A DNA stretch of 64,000 nt from Luzula sylvatica (GCA_946800325.1 OX326960.1:56504855-56568854), one strand, 5' to 3'; numbered from the stretch's first letter, positions 11,546 through 23,380 are shown. Numbers and translations: made by a program. Notes: generated from the sequence alone by a model not told the origin.

Positions 11546-13095
11546 TCCCTATGCTAACCTGTGAAATTTACACAAAAGAAAATAATCGTGAGTATATACA
11601 TAAAATATATTTAAAAAAGAATTTTATGATGAACTTATCTCCTCGAGACTCATTTGCATAGTGACGCCTCGAGTTCTTCAGCATCACACCTACACAAACA
11701 AACAATTTAATTACAAAACTTCATGGATCTCTTTGCATAAATACCAGTGCATACCAAACAGAAATTTTTTTAGAAAAAGTTAGGGAATGTACATGGAAAG
11801 CTCAGCTGCGGTATGAAGATGGTATCGAGATTTCTCACATTTTGGTACTGACGCTATCACTTCCCTCTGTGAAGAATTGCAGCTATAACTCGAAATATCG
11901 CATCCTAAATAACCAAAAAAATAAATCAATAATTTTGAGATTTTGCAGGGGTAAATATGAAAAATTCCCCAATAGCTATTCTTTTGGATTTCGTACCAGT
12001 CGTACCAACGCGTGTTCTTTTATGTACCAATTTTGGGGATTGCATAGAAGGTTTCTGTTCTTTAATACGAAACATTTGTCCAAATTCGAAACTTTTTTTC
12101 TTCTAAGAATTGGTTATTATTATGCCTCAATTACAGAAATGGAATAGAAACACGAGTAATATTAATATTACAAAATTAAAATTAAAATTGAGGACTAATT
12201 AATACCTTCACTGTACCAAGGATCTTTTAGTAATAAAAGTCATGCCATTTTCTGATCGAACCCTCTTATTGTCCTAGTTGAACCCAATCTGTGCTCAGGC
12301 AGTCGAAAGTATGCCACTTTCTCCGTACCAGTCGTACCGGCAGTACCACCGGTAACTGCAAGTTGTATCGCCGCAAAATTGCTCAAGCCATGCTCTACAA
12401 AATATGAGAATGACCCTACAAAATATGAGAATATCAGCAATACCCCTCCCCTTTTTAAATTGTCTAAATAATACCGAGCAAACTGGCTGAATAATTCATC
12501 AGTAGGAGATCTCATATTATCCTCTGCTAAGCCATTCTCTGCAATTAATCAAAATAATTTAATACATAGCTACTTAATTTCAATTCAAATATTGCTGTGT
12601 GAAAATCAATTGTAGTTGGATTGCATCACAAATCTGTTGAAAACGATTAGGAATTTCAATTGAGTATGAGAATGAGAGTCCTATTTCGAAAATATAAGTT
12701 TTCAGTTACCTTGCTTATAATAATTCCTGATTGAGTATGGCAAACTTGAGATGATGTCGAGCTTGGATCCCTAATTCGCTTCGATTGCATTCCTGCATTA
12801 GCATTTTTAGATGAAGTCGGTCTCGTCAGAGATAAACTTGCTAATATTTAATTCGATATAGAAAATGGCAAAATGTGTTGATGAATCGAAGGACAATACC
12901 TCATGTAGAACTAATACCCAGTTGTAATAGCATCACGATTTTATTTCGATTGCACTGATGTACCTGAATCATGCGAAAACTAAGCATTAAATCATGAACG
13001 TACTGGAAAATTGAATAGGAAATGAAGTGAAAAAAAAAAGTTTTAGAAATCTTTTAGAAGCAAAATTAGAATATTCTGGAGAGAGCGGCCCCATT
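11546..13095. other. Intergenic stretch with GTACC-type repeats
   Basis: Scattered GTACCAGTCGTACC and GGTACCACCGGTA motifs occur at 11985-12015 and 12325-12355. A 27-bp phrase (ATACGAAACATTTGTCC and on) at about 12065 is shared with 8193. No convincing exon is seen. The open frame at 12240-12515 on the minus strand has no family resemblance. Confidence 0.45.
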
Positions 13096-13208
13096 TATAA
13101 TGAAATATATTCCAATGTTTAGTGTGCTGCGAGATCCGAATTTCTCCAACGGTCGAATAAGAGTTGGAAAATTCGAACGTTGGGATTACGGACAGCTGGA
13201 TCCGAACG

Positions 13209-13300
13209 TTAGACGCATGTATCCGCTCCCATTTATAAGCATAAGCAACCCCTTCCATTCTCTCGCCATTTCACTTTTCAGATCTAATTTCTCAAGAGAG

Positions 13301-13351
<51 letters not shown>

Positions 13352-13545
13352 GACAACAACGAGATGGATTCAATCAAAAGCGAGAGCTCAGAGAGAGAGA
13401 GAGAGAGTCAAGCAGCTTCTTCCTCTCTCTCCGTAATTTCTAATTGTGGTCCGATAATGGAGTTACCCCTCGATGGATTCAACGAAGGATGATGATAACG
13501 AGCAGATTAGAAATGCCGAGACTGAGTAGCAAAGCACAAACAGGT
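13209..13545 (+). other. Possible transcribed leader with GA repeat, function unknown
   Basis: A TATA-like ATTTATAAGC at about 13231 is followed by a long GA run (13304-13347), a second GA run near 13393, a short open frame starting at ATG 13364 (MDSIKSESSE...) that stops at 13492, and CAG|GTAAAG at about 13541, which could be a splice donor. A plausible acceptor TTGACAG|GTTTGTAG lies near 14089. This may be a non-coding or decayed gene. Evidence is weak. Confidence 0.25.
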
Positions 13546-14202
13546 AAAGTACTGGTTCTATTCTGATTTCAGGCATATGAAAGTTTGGAATTTTGAAAAG
13601 AGAGAGAGGATAGCACTCTTCTCTCTCTGTTGCGCGCTCTCTCTATTTTCTCTAGGCTATGAAAGTTTGAAGATTATCCTTCTTGTCTCTTCTGCTTGTC
13701 TCTTGTTGCTTTTTTGATGTAATGTTTGTATCTTCTTGTTTTTTATATGGGGATATTTTGCAATTTACAATTCAGGGGTTCATGCTAATTACCCTATTAT
13801 TATTATTATTATTATTATTATCAATCCTAATTTTGTGTATTTAGCTAAAAATGCCCCTGAATTATGAATGACACCCAAATTTTTTCTCGATTTTTGAAAA
13901 AAAAAAAACACCTTCAACATTATTTTTTTGTTGAAAAGAAAAAACAATTTTTTTGTTATGGCTTTTCAGTTATTGCTTTAAAAGAAAAAAAATACTAAGC
14001 TTTTACTGTTATTGTTTTTTAATGATCAATATCTTTTTAGTTATGGCTTTTCAGTGGCTTAATTTATTTGTCCATTTTTGTATTGACAGGTTTGTAGATT
14101 GTTTCTTCTCCATGCGAAGATCCAACAAATAGTGAAATGGAGAGGCCAACTACTGGTTTTGGGGGATGAATAACAAACCGAACAGTTCTTGCTAGTTGCT
14201 AT

Positions 14203-14295
14203 GCGTATGTGTGTGTATGTGTGTGTTACTGTGTATGGTGTATGTGTGTGTGTTACAGTGTATGGTGTGTGTGTGTGTGTGTGTGTGTGTGTTAG
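14203..14295. repeat. GT microsatellite
   Basis: Interrupted GT/GTAT runs occupy 14203-14295, immediately upstream of the GC-rich minisatellite. They are potential alternating purine-pyrimidine, Z-forming DNA. Confidence 0.8.
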
Positions 14296-14374
14296 TGTTT
14301 ATGTGTAGGTGCATGTGTACATATGTAATTTATATGTGTTGCAATTTTTTACTTGTATATGCAGGTACGCGCGA

Positions 14375-14863
14375 GGAGGTGGGTCCGGCCCAAAAGGGGG
14401 CGGGCCTCGGGAGGAGGGGGTCCGGCCCAAAAGAGGGTCGGACCTCGGGAGGGGGGGTGGGCCCGAAAGGGGGCCGGGCCTCCGGAGGGGGGTGGGGGTG
14501 GGCCCGAAAGGGGGCCGGGCCTCGGGAGGGGGGGAGGGGGTTCGGCCACGAAATGGGGGCCGGGCCTCGGGGGGGGGTCCGGCCCGAAGTGGGGCCGGGC
14601 CTCGGGAGGGGGGTCCGGCCCGAAAGGGGGCCGGGCCTCGGGGGGGTCCGGCCCGAAGTGGGGCCGGGCCTCGGGAGGGGGTCCGGCCCGAAAGGGGGCC
14701 GGGCCTCGGGGGGGTCCGGCCCGAAGTGGGGCCGGGCCTCGGGGGGGTCCGGTCCGAAAGGGGGCCGGGCCCGGGCCTCGGGGGGGGGAGGGTCCGGCCC
14801 GAAAGGGGACCGGACCGGGCCTCGGGGGGACCGGGCCGCGGGAGGGGCCGCGGGAGGGTGGGT
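14375..14863. repeat. GC-rich minisatellite, unit about 35 bp, G-runs on plus strand
   Basis: About thirteen tandem units of the type GGTCCGGCCCGAAAGG-GGGCCGGGCCTCGGGAGG occupy this half-kilobase, which is roughly 80% G+C in a strongly AT-rich neighbourhood. Each unit has two or more runs of four to nine G on the plus strand, and GGCCC/GGGCC inverted motifs. Because the repeat lacks stops, long Gly/Pro/Arg-rich open frames appear in several frames of both strands; these are artefacts. Units alternate GAAAGGGG and GAAGTGGGG variants, which suggests higher-order duplication. The edges are abrupt. Confidence 0.9.
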
Positions 14864-15379
14864 CATTTTGCAATTCCTTCGATTTTTGTACTACGTTCCA
14901 AAATATTTATTTTATTACATCTATAATTCTATAATTCTATAGCATCTCAAAATAATGTTAAAAGTTCAAAACTAAGGGTGAGAAATTGACCGGGTAATGC
15001 TTACGTTCCAAAAATATCATTAATGAATGGGTGGCCAACAAGATTAAATCTACCGGAAAAAGAAAAGAAAAGTTTTGGTGTATGGGAGAAGAAGAAGAAC
15101 TTGTTTCATTCATCCCTTTTTCACTGTTTCATGTAAATGTTTTGTGTTTTTTTTTTAAAAAAAAAATTGAAGATTTTGTACGATTTCATTTTTAATGAAT
15201 ATTTCGTTAGGCAAATACGCCCATTGTTATTTGTATGTACTTAAAAAAAATATTGAAATAAAAATATAAAAAATTGACATCACGAATCACATATTAGTTT
15301 GGACTCTAAGTTAGCAAAAATATCAGTCTTGGTTTCAAAACTATTAACATATAAATAAATATTTGATTAGGATTTTAAG

Positions 15380-15650
15380 ATTATGTGGTTTCGTGAGTTT
15401 CAAGTCATTTGGGTCGTGAGCACTGAGTTTCGGATCATTAGAATTTCGGGTTGGTTCGGGTTATCATTCGAATTTCGAGTCATTCGGTTTCAAATCGATT
15501 TCGGATTAAGAATATTTGGTTTGGAATTTCGGGTTTGGATCATTCGGTTTCGGTTCGGTCTTGGTTTCGAGTCTTTGACTTTTCAACATTTTTCGATTCC
15601 GGTCGTGTTCGAATTCAGACGAGTCGGATCGTTTTTTTCGGATCGGATCA
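15380..15650. repeat. Degenerate TTCGG-type repeat
   Basis: Irregular reiteration of TTTCGGGTT, CATTCGGTTTCGG and related motifs. It resembles the GGTTCGGTT element seen at 27678 and 30265, but no ends were found. Confidence 0.45.
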
Positions 15651-15729
15651 ATATTTGCCGCCTCTAATTTGAGCTACTTTATCATAATTTTTTTCTTATT
15701 TCAAACTTCACCAAAATGTATTACTAGGG

Positions 15730-15937
15730 CAGGGGCGGATCTTAGTGAGGGCCGCGGGGGGCGGTCGCCCCCCCAAAATTTTCGCCGAATAATATATATA
15801 TCTAGTGATTCAGTGTATTTTATCAGTATAACAGCGTAAAATTTACTGTTTGCCCCCCCAAAAAAATCGGACAGTGTAATTTCAGAACCATTTTTTCATT
15901 TTGCCCCCCCAACGAATCTTGTCAAAATCCGCCACTG
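15730..15937. mobile_element. hAT MITE, CAGGGGCGGA termini, 8-bp TSD
   Basis: The 208-bp element starts CAGGGGCGGAT and ends ATCCGCCACTG, giving 11-bp inverted repeats with one mismatch typical of plant hAT elements. It is flanked by a perfect 8-bp duplication TACTAGGG (15722-15729 and 15938-15945). It contains C-runs (GCCCCCCC) at both ends and an AT-rich core. There is no transposase. Confidence 0.9.
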
Positions 15938-16632
15938 TACTAGGGTGATTCTAGGAGATATATTTCTTCCCTCAAAAGATAGATGCGTAGTCAAAAGATG
16001 CAGATGATTGCTTTTTTGTCTTTTTACAAAAATAGACCAGGGATATTTACATATATACCCCTCTAAAACAAATAATATCATTAGAACGGTCAAATGCAGC
16101 TTTACAGTGCGAATTCGAATAATTTAATGGTTCCAAACTCAACTAGCCAATTACAGACAGACACGTGTTCACTATTAAGTATTATTAATTAATGCCTAAC
16201 GAAATAATAATACTCTTTACGCAAAAAAAATAAAAAAAATAAATAATAATACTCAGATATTCTCCATTACTTGTAGCACCGTTTATCTCATTTCCTTCAA
16301 CAAGAGTCGCTTAGGTTAAAAAGTACACAAATAATTTTGTTAGTTACTTTTGTTTATTATCTTTAGGTTATTCACTACAAAAAAGTTCTTCAAAAAATTA
16401 TATACTAACAATTTGAGGACATAATTTCATTTATGTCCTTATAAAATCTCAAAATTCATATATATTCTTCAAAATGAAAAATTATATGAACGACTCTATA
16501 TGATACAATAAACAATACATATTATGCACTTCATTTTTAATATGATTCCATATATATTCAGAATCATGATTTTTTTTTTTCTATTTACCATTGAGAAAGA
16601 ACAAATTATAATTTTGACATACAATTCATCAT

Positions 16633-16656
16633 TTCGGGCCGGACCCCCCCGAGGCT
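16633..16656 (-). repeat. Orphan unit of the GC-rich minisatellite, inverted
   Basis: A 23-nt segment here is the exact reverse complement of part of the repeat unit at 14634-14660 (CCTC, seven G, TCCGGCCCGAA). It lies alone in AT-rich DNA about 1.8 kb from the array, so the repeat is not confined to one array. Confidence 0.8.
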
Positions 16657-16739
16657 CCGCAGGTTATTCATCGAGTTAGTAAAGTTTAATAAAATTTCGT
16701 ACAATTCATCATTTATACACATACAATTACAATTATTTT

Positions 16740-17120
16740 AATATTTTATTTGTATTTGATATCATATTCGAAATTGGATTCCTTATGTCGTATTCGTATC
16801 CGTATTCGAAATCGGGTACCAGATATCGTATTCGTATCCGTATCCGAAATCATATCGTATTCGTAATGGATAACAAATAATGTATTCGAAATTGGATACC
16901 GTATTCGTATCGGACATCGAATACCGTATTAATATTCGGATATCGGATATCGGATATCGTATTTATTCGAAATCGGGTACCGGATATCGTATTTGTACCC
17001 ATATCCGAAATCGGGTATCATATTTGTATAGGATAACGGATACCGTATTGGAAATCGACTGTATTTGTATCGTATACTGTATTCGTATTCGGACACCGAA
17101 TATCGTGATCATATTCGTAT
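16740..17120. repeat. Degenerate TATCCG/CGAAATC array
   Basis: Irregular tandem units of about 40-50 bp built from CGAAATCGGGTACCGGATATC and CGTATTCGTATCCGTATCC. The open frame across it (RISDIGYRIY...) simply translates the repeat. It resembles in design the subterminal repeats of the GGATAC element, but termini were not identified. Confidence 0.65.
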
Positions 17121-17664
17121 TCGAACAATCAGTTTGGTCGCGCGAAGATGAATTTGGTCCCACTCGATGGAGCGGAGGGTTTAACCGACTCGTCACATCT
17201 GTTGTAATCATCGCTGAATGTCAAAATCTATTCATGAGACGCGACACAAGACATCATACGTTGCAAAAGACACCCTCAATTTTCTCGATTGACCTCCAAT
17301 TTCTAACTTATTCTTGCAATGGCATTCTTAATCTCATTCTTGCTGTTTTTTTTATCTCAATATGGTGATGTATGTTCTTGATCCTCTTGAATTAATCTCG
17401 TTTTTTTATAAGATAGGTTATATGCTTTAATACTTGATATTTAGGTGGGGATTTTCAAGGTAGCAAACCTGAGCATGATTGAAACATAATGTAACGTAAT
17501 GTAGGGATTAAGTTGTAAAAAAGACCATCATAGTTTAAGCATATATGGAATATGGAATTCTTTTTAAGTGTTTCGAAAAACAAAATTGAATGATGTAAGT
17601 GTTTTATTATAATTTTGCCTTATACAAAATAAACTAGGAAACTGGTAAATGAAATTTAATGTGT

Positions 17665-17921
17665 GTTTGTGTGTGTGTGTGAGCCAACTAGAGTTAGCCT
17701 AGTTGGTCACACCTCTTGACTAGGGAGCAAGAGGTGTGGGATTCGATTCCCGACGGAGACACTGGATTATAGATTAAATGTTAAATGAGTAAATAAAGTA
17801 TGTGGCCTACGAGTTTGTAATAAAAAAAAAAAAATTAAAAAAAAAAAAAAAAAAAAGATTGTGTTTGGAAGTGGGACTTTGAGCCCTCTCCGAATTTACT
17901 CAAAAAAAAAAAAAAAAAAAA
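17665..17921 (+). mobile_element. tRNA-derived SINE with 13-bp TSD
   Basis: A tRNA-like head at about 17690-17760 has an A-box-like TTAGCCTAGTTGG and a B-box-like GGGATTCGATTCCC. A short tRNA-unrelated body and A-rich tails follow at 17820-17858 and 17901-17923. The perfect direct repeat AAATTTAATGTGT at 17652-17664 and 17922-17934 is the target duplication. Because the sequence ends in poly-A and is flanked by a duplication, it is a retroposon and not a tRNA gene. Confidence 0.85.
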
Positions 17922-18197
17922 AAATTTAATGTGTTTTTTTCAAGTTTAAGGCCTTGCAATGAAAATTGTGAAAGGCCGTAAAATATACAGGACCGGCCGG
18001 GCTTAGAAAATTAATAAAATTAGCGGACCTCTTTTTTCGTACCAAATAGAATCCGAATCCGTTATTATTTGACAATAGCTACACAGGCCACAGAGTTGGT
18101 ATCAGCCACAGGACATTTCGACCAGACCAAACACTCCATTAACACACAGGACATCTGCGATCCAGTGCTCTTTCCTTCTCCGGCAAGAGATCTGGAA

Positions 18198-20227
18198 ATG
18201 GAGATGAGCGGCGGCCAACTCCCTGTCAGAGAGACGCTGGCGAGCGCCATGAGGAAAGAGCGTCGTCATAAGAAGCCTTCTTCTAGCTCTTCTTCTTCTT
18301 CTTCTTCTTCTTCTTCTTCGACTAAGGCTCCGCTTATAATGGGCTTCTTGTCTTGCCTTGCCTGGCTCTATATCGCCGGACGGTTAGTTCACTTAATTTT
18401 CTTCAATCATGATTTTATTATTAAGGATATGGAATTGAATTGTTTATTTTGATTGAGAATTGAAGTTTGAATTTCTGGATTTTCAGATTGTGGCAGGATT
18501 CACAGAATAGGATTATCCTCTCTAGTCTTTTAGAGAAGAATTTGAACAATGTACGGATCTCTCATCTCTCCCTGTACACAATTTTGGATTTTCTGATACA
18601 ATTTTGGATTTTGCTTAATCTCTTTCTCAGATCCCTAAAGTTCTGACAACGGATGATAAACTAAAAACTCTCGGTTGCGAGTAATTCATCTTCTGAAACC
18701 ACAATTCAAATCCATTTCGCTAACTTCAAAATCTGAATTCACTGATCCCTTTCAATTCCTGCAGTGATGTTGGGAGGAGAATAGTCGAGGCAGAGATGGA
18801 CTTGACGCTCGCGAAAAGCCAAGGTTTCTTGAGAGGAAATGCATCGAATTCGTCAGAAAAGAAGAAACTTCTTGCTGTAATTGGAGTTTACACCGGATTT
18901 GGAAGTCACCTCAAGCGAAATGTATTCAGAGGCTCTTGGATGCCTAGAGGTAATTAATTAATTAATTAATTCGAAATTATTTTTTTGCGTTGTATAATTT
19001 CAAATTTGTGCAATTATTGGAAATTTGCAGGCGATGCGTTGAAAACGCTCGAGGAAAGGGGAGTGGTTATACGCTTTGTAATTGGTCGCAGGTTATATTT
19101 CAATGATATTTACTCTTAACGAATAAAATAAAATACCACAGTTTAATTAACATACTTGTTGGAAATAAAATTGCAGTGCTAATCGAGGAGATAGTTTAGA
19201 TCGTATTATTGACGAGGAAAACCGCAAAACAAATGATTTTTTGATCCTTGTAAGTTTTTATTTATTCATTAAAAATGAAGATTAAATCAATGTAAAAATA
19301 TGTTTAAATTACCAAATTAGGAAAGCCATGAGGAAGCAACAGAGGAAATGCCAAAAAAGGCAAAGTATTTCTTCAGCGCCGCAATTCAAGCATGGGACGC
19401 GGAATTCTACGTCAAAGTTGATGACGATATTAATATCGACATAGGTATTTTTGTTTCGTTCAATTTAATTAGTAAATAATTTGAATTAATTTGGAATTAT
19501 TTATTAATTTGTTTAATATTTAGGTGCATTGATTGAGATTCTCGAGAGCAAACGCAATAGTCAAGGTCTTTACATGGGTTGTATGAAATCCGGCGATGTT
19601 ATTACCGAAGAGTATTTTTTTTTTTTTCTCTTTCGAATAATTAATTAATATTTTATATTTCGGTTTGTTTCTTAAAAATAGGATTGTGATTTTTTTGTTT
19701 TGCTGGTTTCAGGGGAAAACAATGGTACGAACCTGAATGGTGGAAATTCGGTGACTCGAAAATGTATTTATATTATATCTCAATTCAACTTAATTATTTC
19801 ATTAAATTATTTTGTGTTTATACGTTTCTATTAAAAATCAGATACTTTCGGCATGCTTCGACCTCTCTATTCATACTTTCAAATAATTTGGCAAAGTATA
19901 TCGACATAAACAGGTATATAAATGCATATATTTCATTTTTTATAATTTATGTGCATTATTAAAGTATAATAAACATTTTATTTTTGGCGTGTAGTGCATC
20001 GTTACAAGCATATGCGCATGATGATACATCGGTGGGATCGTGGATGATGGGTGTTGACGCGACTTATGTTGATGATGACCGCCTTTGTTGTACCACCTCT
20101 ACACAAGGTTTTATTATAATATATTATTATATTTATATTTTCTTAATCTTGTAGATATTATATCTAATATCTTAGTTTGGTTATTATGTTCTATATTTGT
20201 GCAGGAAAAGTGTGCTCTGTAGCTTGA
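18198..20227 (+). CDS. HPGT: GT31 hydroxyproline O-galactosyltransferase, HPGT type
   Basis: Twelve exons: 18198-18382, 18487-18550, 18631-18680, 18765-18949, 19031-19091, 19177-19249, 19321-19444, 19524-19611, 19713-19763, 19842-19913, 19995-20107, 20205-20227. They splice to 362 residues, all GT-AG. It is a type II Golgi protein: a basic cytosolic N-terminus with 14 Ser in a row (28-41), a membrane anchor at about 46-61 ([12 protein letters not shown]), a stem, then a GT31 domain. Motifs include [30 protein letters not shown], the metal-binding VDDDI (D240-D242), [18 protein letters not shown] and a Cys-containing C-terminus KVCSVA. The Arabidopsis HPGT1-3 family shares these. Family role: first galactose on hydroxyproline of arabinogalactan proteins. 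The ATG at 18198 is chosen because the family begins shortly before the anchor. An in-frame upstream ATG at 18069 is possible but would add 43 unconserved residues. Confidence 0.9.
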
Positions 20228-20640
20228 GTTTAAATTCAGATTTCTTAGTGTACGTGTTTTTTACATATCAATTAGCCTCGTTCTGTATATTTCTTGTTCC
20301 CTTCTAATTTTACGAGATACTTATTTTTTGCCAATATTTGTCTAAAATTTGTTCCAATATTATTCTCCAATGGATAATATTCATTTCTATGTGATAGAAA
20401 TGAATGTAGCATTGGTGGATCTTTATTGGGACTGAGATTGGGCTTATTTATAATGAATATACAGATCCATAGTATTTTCTTGTTGGGAATATTTGGATCA
20501 CCAAGGGCTAAGAAGCCAATGAAAAATAGTGAATTAGTGATCAAGTTAGTAATTTCATCATGGGATGGAAATAGTGTTTTTATCGGGTCTTTCGAAAATC
20601 TTAAATCCAAATCGTACGCAAAAATTAAACAAATTAATAT
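20228..20640. other. Downstream region of the HPGT gene, no further gene
   Basis: AT-rich sequence following the stop codon, probably 3' UTR then intergenic. Open frames on both strands at 20272-20776 overlap each other and show no family resemblance. The phrase CTAAGAAGCCAATG recurs at 20509 and 22733. Confidence 0.5.
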
Positions 20641-20644
20641 ACAA

Positions 20645-21165
20645 TTGCATGTAGTGGGTCATAGTGTGCGGAGTAGGGTTTTTAAAAATATCTTATATAC
20701 AATTGGCGAGCTACAAGATGAATGTATGAAACCGACCGGTACAAAGTCTATCTCACACAATCACCTCAAATCTTAAGTTTAACCCTTTCTTTAAGAACTG
20801 TATTGGTATTGTCGGTAAGAAATATATAAAGGAGTGTTTTTTTCGTGTATAAACACGTTAACCTAAATTAAAAAATAGTTGGATCAAAGAGCCATGTTTT
20901 GCATGTAGTGGTCCCAATGTGCCGAGTAGGGTTATTGGTATAGATTTTATTCGCTCAATTAAGTGTTAGCCGGGGCTTCCAAAAATATCTTATATACAAT
21001 TGGTGAGTTGCGGGATGAATGCATGAAACCGACCGGTACCAAGTCTATCTCACACGATCACCTTAAATCCTAAGTTTAACCCTTTCTTTAGGGACTGTAT
21101 TGGTATTGTCGGTAAGAAATATACAATGTAGTATATGTTTTTTTCGTGTATAAATGTGTTAACAT
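20645..21165 (+). repeat. Tandem duplication, unit about 260-290 bp
   Basis: 20645-20875 and 20905-21165 are direct copies. They share AAAATATCTTATATACAATTGG, GAAACCGACCGGTAC, GTCTATCTCACAC, CTGTATTGGTATTGTCGG and TTTTCGTGTATAAA in order, with scattered differences. No coding potential is seen. The GACCGGTAC stretch resembles the flank of a known type of plant repeat, but I cannot name it. Confidence 0.8.
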
Positions 21166-21168
21166 GTG

Positions 21169-21419
21169 CAGGGGCAGAGCTCGAACGATTTTATAGGGAG
21201 GGCGGCCACTTAGGAATATTTTTGTTGAAGGATTTTAAACTCAGACCTCTCAACTCCTAAACATAGGATTTAGCATACACTACACTACTCTTTTCTTTAT
21301 GAAATATAAACAATTTTACTATAATTGTTATTTTTTCAACGAACAATCTTCTTCAATGAATACTACCTTGGTTTTATGATTTCCCCCCCCCCCCCCAAAG
21401 ATCCGTTTCTAAACGCCTG
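21169..21419. mobile_element. Possible hAT relic with CAGGGGC end
   Basis: It begins CAGGGGCAGAGC and could end at CGCCTG (21414-21419), with a C-run inside near 21382-21396, as in the hAT MITE at 15730. No target duplication is visible, so this is tentative. Confidence 0.3.
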
Positions 21420-21849
21420 CACTTTATTTGTCTACGAATTACGATGCATGTGACTTATTGACGAGTCATCAGGCTAATTCAACGAATATGGAGTATATAT
21501 ATGTGATTTTGTTTATTATTAATATTAATATATATAATTTTAAGGAAATTCTTACTTCCATATAAAGCCACATCATCATTTTAATATGGTCCATTTGATC
21601 TTGATCAAAAGATCCAAAATGCTTGATTTTCATTTGAACATGTTTTATATAAACCAACTAATTTAAAAGTTATATGAACATTGGTCCATCGTGGACCAAG
21701 TTTATTTATATTTTTGTCTCAATTAAATATGAAATTTTTTCAAAAACTCCTTCAATTTTTGGATATTATAAAAAACCGTTAAATGTACATATGTAGTAAC
21801 TGAAAAAAAATTATTATTTTTTATTAATTTGAAAAAATCCTAATTTTTT

Positions 21850-22290
21850 TGCAGCATATAATAATTAAAAAAATATTATTATTATATGTTATATTTATAT
21901 AATTTTAATAATTCAAAAATTATATATATTTGATTAAACTTGATGTTTAAATAGATATTATTTTATCAATATTTGTTCAACGTGTGTATTTATTATTGTT
22001 TATTTTATTATTATATGATGTTAGTTTTTCATGAATAACAAATGAAATATTAAAATTATATAATCACAATATAATAATTAAAAAAATATTATTATTATAT
22101 GTTATATTTATATAATTTTAATATTTTATACAGTATATATATTTGATTAAACTTGATGTTTAAATATATATTATTTTATCAATATATTTTCAATGTGTTT
22201 ATTTATTATTGTTTATTATATTATTATATGAAGTTAGTTTTTCATGAATAATAAATAAAATATTAAAATTATATAAACACAATATGTAAT
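21850..22290 (+). repeat. AT-rich tandem duplication, unit about 215 bp
   Basis: A segment including AAAAAATATTATTATTATATG, TTTGATTAAACTTGATGTTTAAAT and TAGTTTTTCATGAATAA occurs twice in a row. A related, more diverged version lies at about 46840-47170 inside the MITE there, so this is an internal part of the same transposon family. Confidence 0.75.
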
Positions 22291-23380
22291 AATTTCATTT
22301 GTTTTAAAGCTCTACGTGTTAAGAAATGATTATGAATTTTCTTAAAATTAATAAGAAATAACAAAAAAAAAGAAATTAATCATTACATACGAAAATTGAA
22401 GGGTATTTCGGTCAAAAAAAAATAGGGGCGTATTTGGTAATAAAAGTTTGATGGAGAAGTTTTTTTGGAGTTTACAAAAGGATAGATATTTTTTACAATA
22501 TCCAAAAAAGTTAGGAGTTAAAAATACACCATAACACATATGTGTGAACAATCAGACAAAAAAACGTATAATTCAATTTCTTATTAGGGAAAATTAATTT
22601 CATATTAGAGAAAATTAAATCATGACAAATTGGAAGAGTCCCGCACAATTACACAGGAAAAAAAACTAGTTTATCATAATTTTACTTGTCGAACAGGCCT
22701 TTTTAGAGAAATAAATATAGCAAACTAAGGACTAAGAAGCCAATGGAAAACATCCATCTAGAAATGGGTCTAGTAGTAAAAACACCTATCTAGCCAAAGA
22801 GAAGAAGCCACGTCAGTGAATTAGTGATTTAAACTAATCATTCCAATATATGGTGGAAGGTCACGTAAGATGTTGATAGTTCAATCATATTGCCAATTGT
22901 ACCGTTGTACGCCTTCTTAAAATCCACGTAATACCATAATCTTTTGTAAATATAAAAAAGTTTTTTCCATCCCTTTCAAGTAATTAGAATTAGAATCGAA
23001 TACAATGCCCCTCTTGATTACTTAATTATTCGCGACACGACAAGACTTTATGGTGAATAATTTATCTTCAACCAGTAGGTTAGACTTCATTAACCTACCA
23101 ATTTATATATTTATATATTTGTATAATCAAATAGTCAGGAATAGAATTAGTAAAATATTTACTGAATTTCTGGACAAATATATGGTTCTTTCATTTTGAG
23201 ACCCTTCTGAGTTCTGTCCTGGCCATGGCCCCTGAGTGGTGGTTTAACTCAACCATGTGGAGCCTGAATCTAGCTCTTAACATTTTCTCTCCATGAGAAT
23301 TGCCAAAAAGAGCATTACTATGCATGTACCACCTGCAAGTTCAATCTAGGTTTTCTATAAACCCTATGCGGTACAAATTG
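22291..23380. other. Intergenic stretch with MULE-like end sequence
   Basis: 22390-22520 contains TTTTTTTGGAGTTTACAAAAGG and AATATCCAAAAAAGTTAGG, which resemble the right terminal repeat of the element ending at 47457. The matching left end was not found intact. No gene is seen. Confidence 0.45.

Noticed and set aside
14196..14942. Long Gly/Pro/Arg-rich open frames (up to 248 codons) on both strands
   Set aside because: They exist in several frames because the GC-rich repeat has no stop triplets. They are translations of a minisatellite, not a collagen-like or antifreeze-like protein.
16880..17368. 162-codon open frame with RISDIGYRIY repeats
   Set aside because: It is a translation of the degenerate TATCCG array. 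The part after the array has no family resemblance.
17690..17765. Possible tRNA gene
   Set aside because: A and B boxes are present, but the sequence continues into a SINE body with A-tails and is bounded by a 13-bp duplication. No complete cloverleaf could be drawn.
18069..18197. Upstream in-frame ATG for the HPGT gene
   Set aside because: It would add 43 residues unlike the family N-terminus; the start at 18198 gives the expected short cytosolic tail. It could still be a leader ATG.
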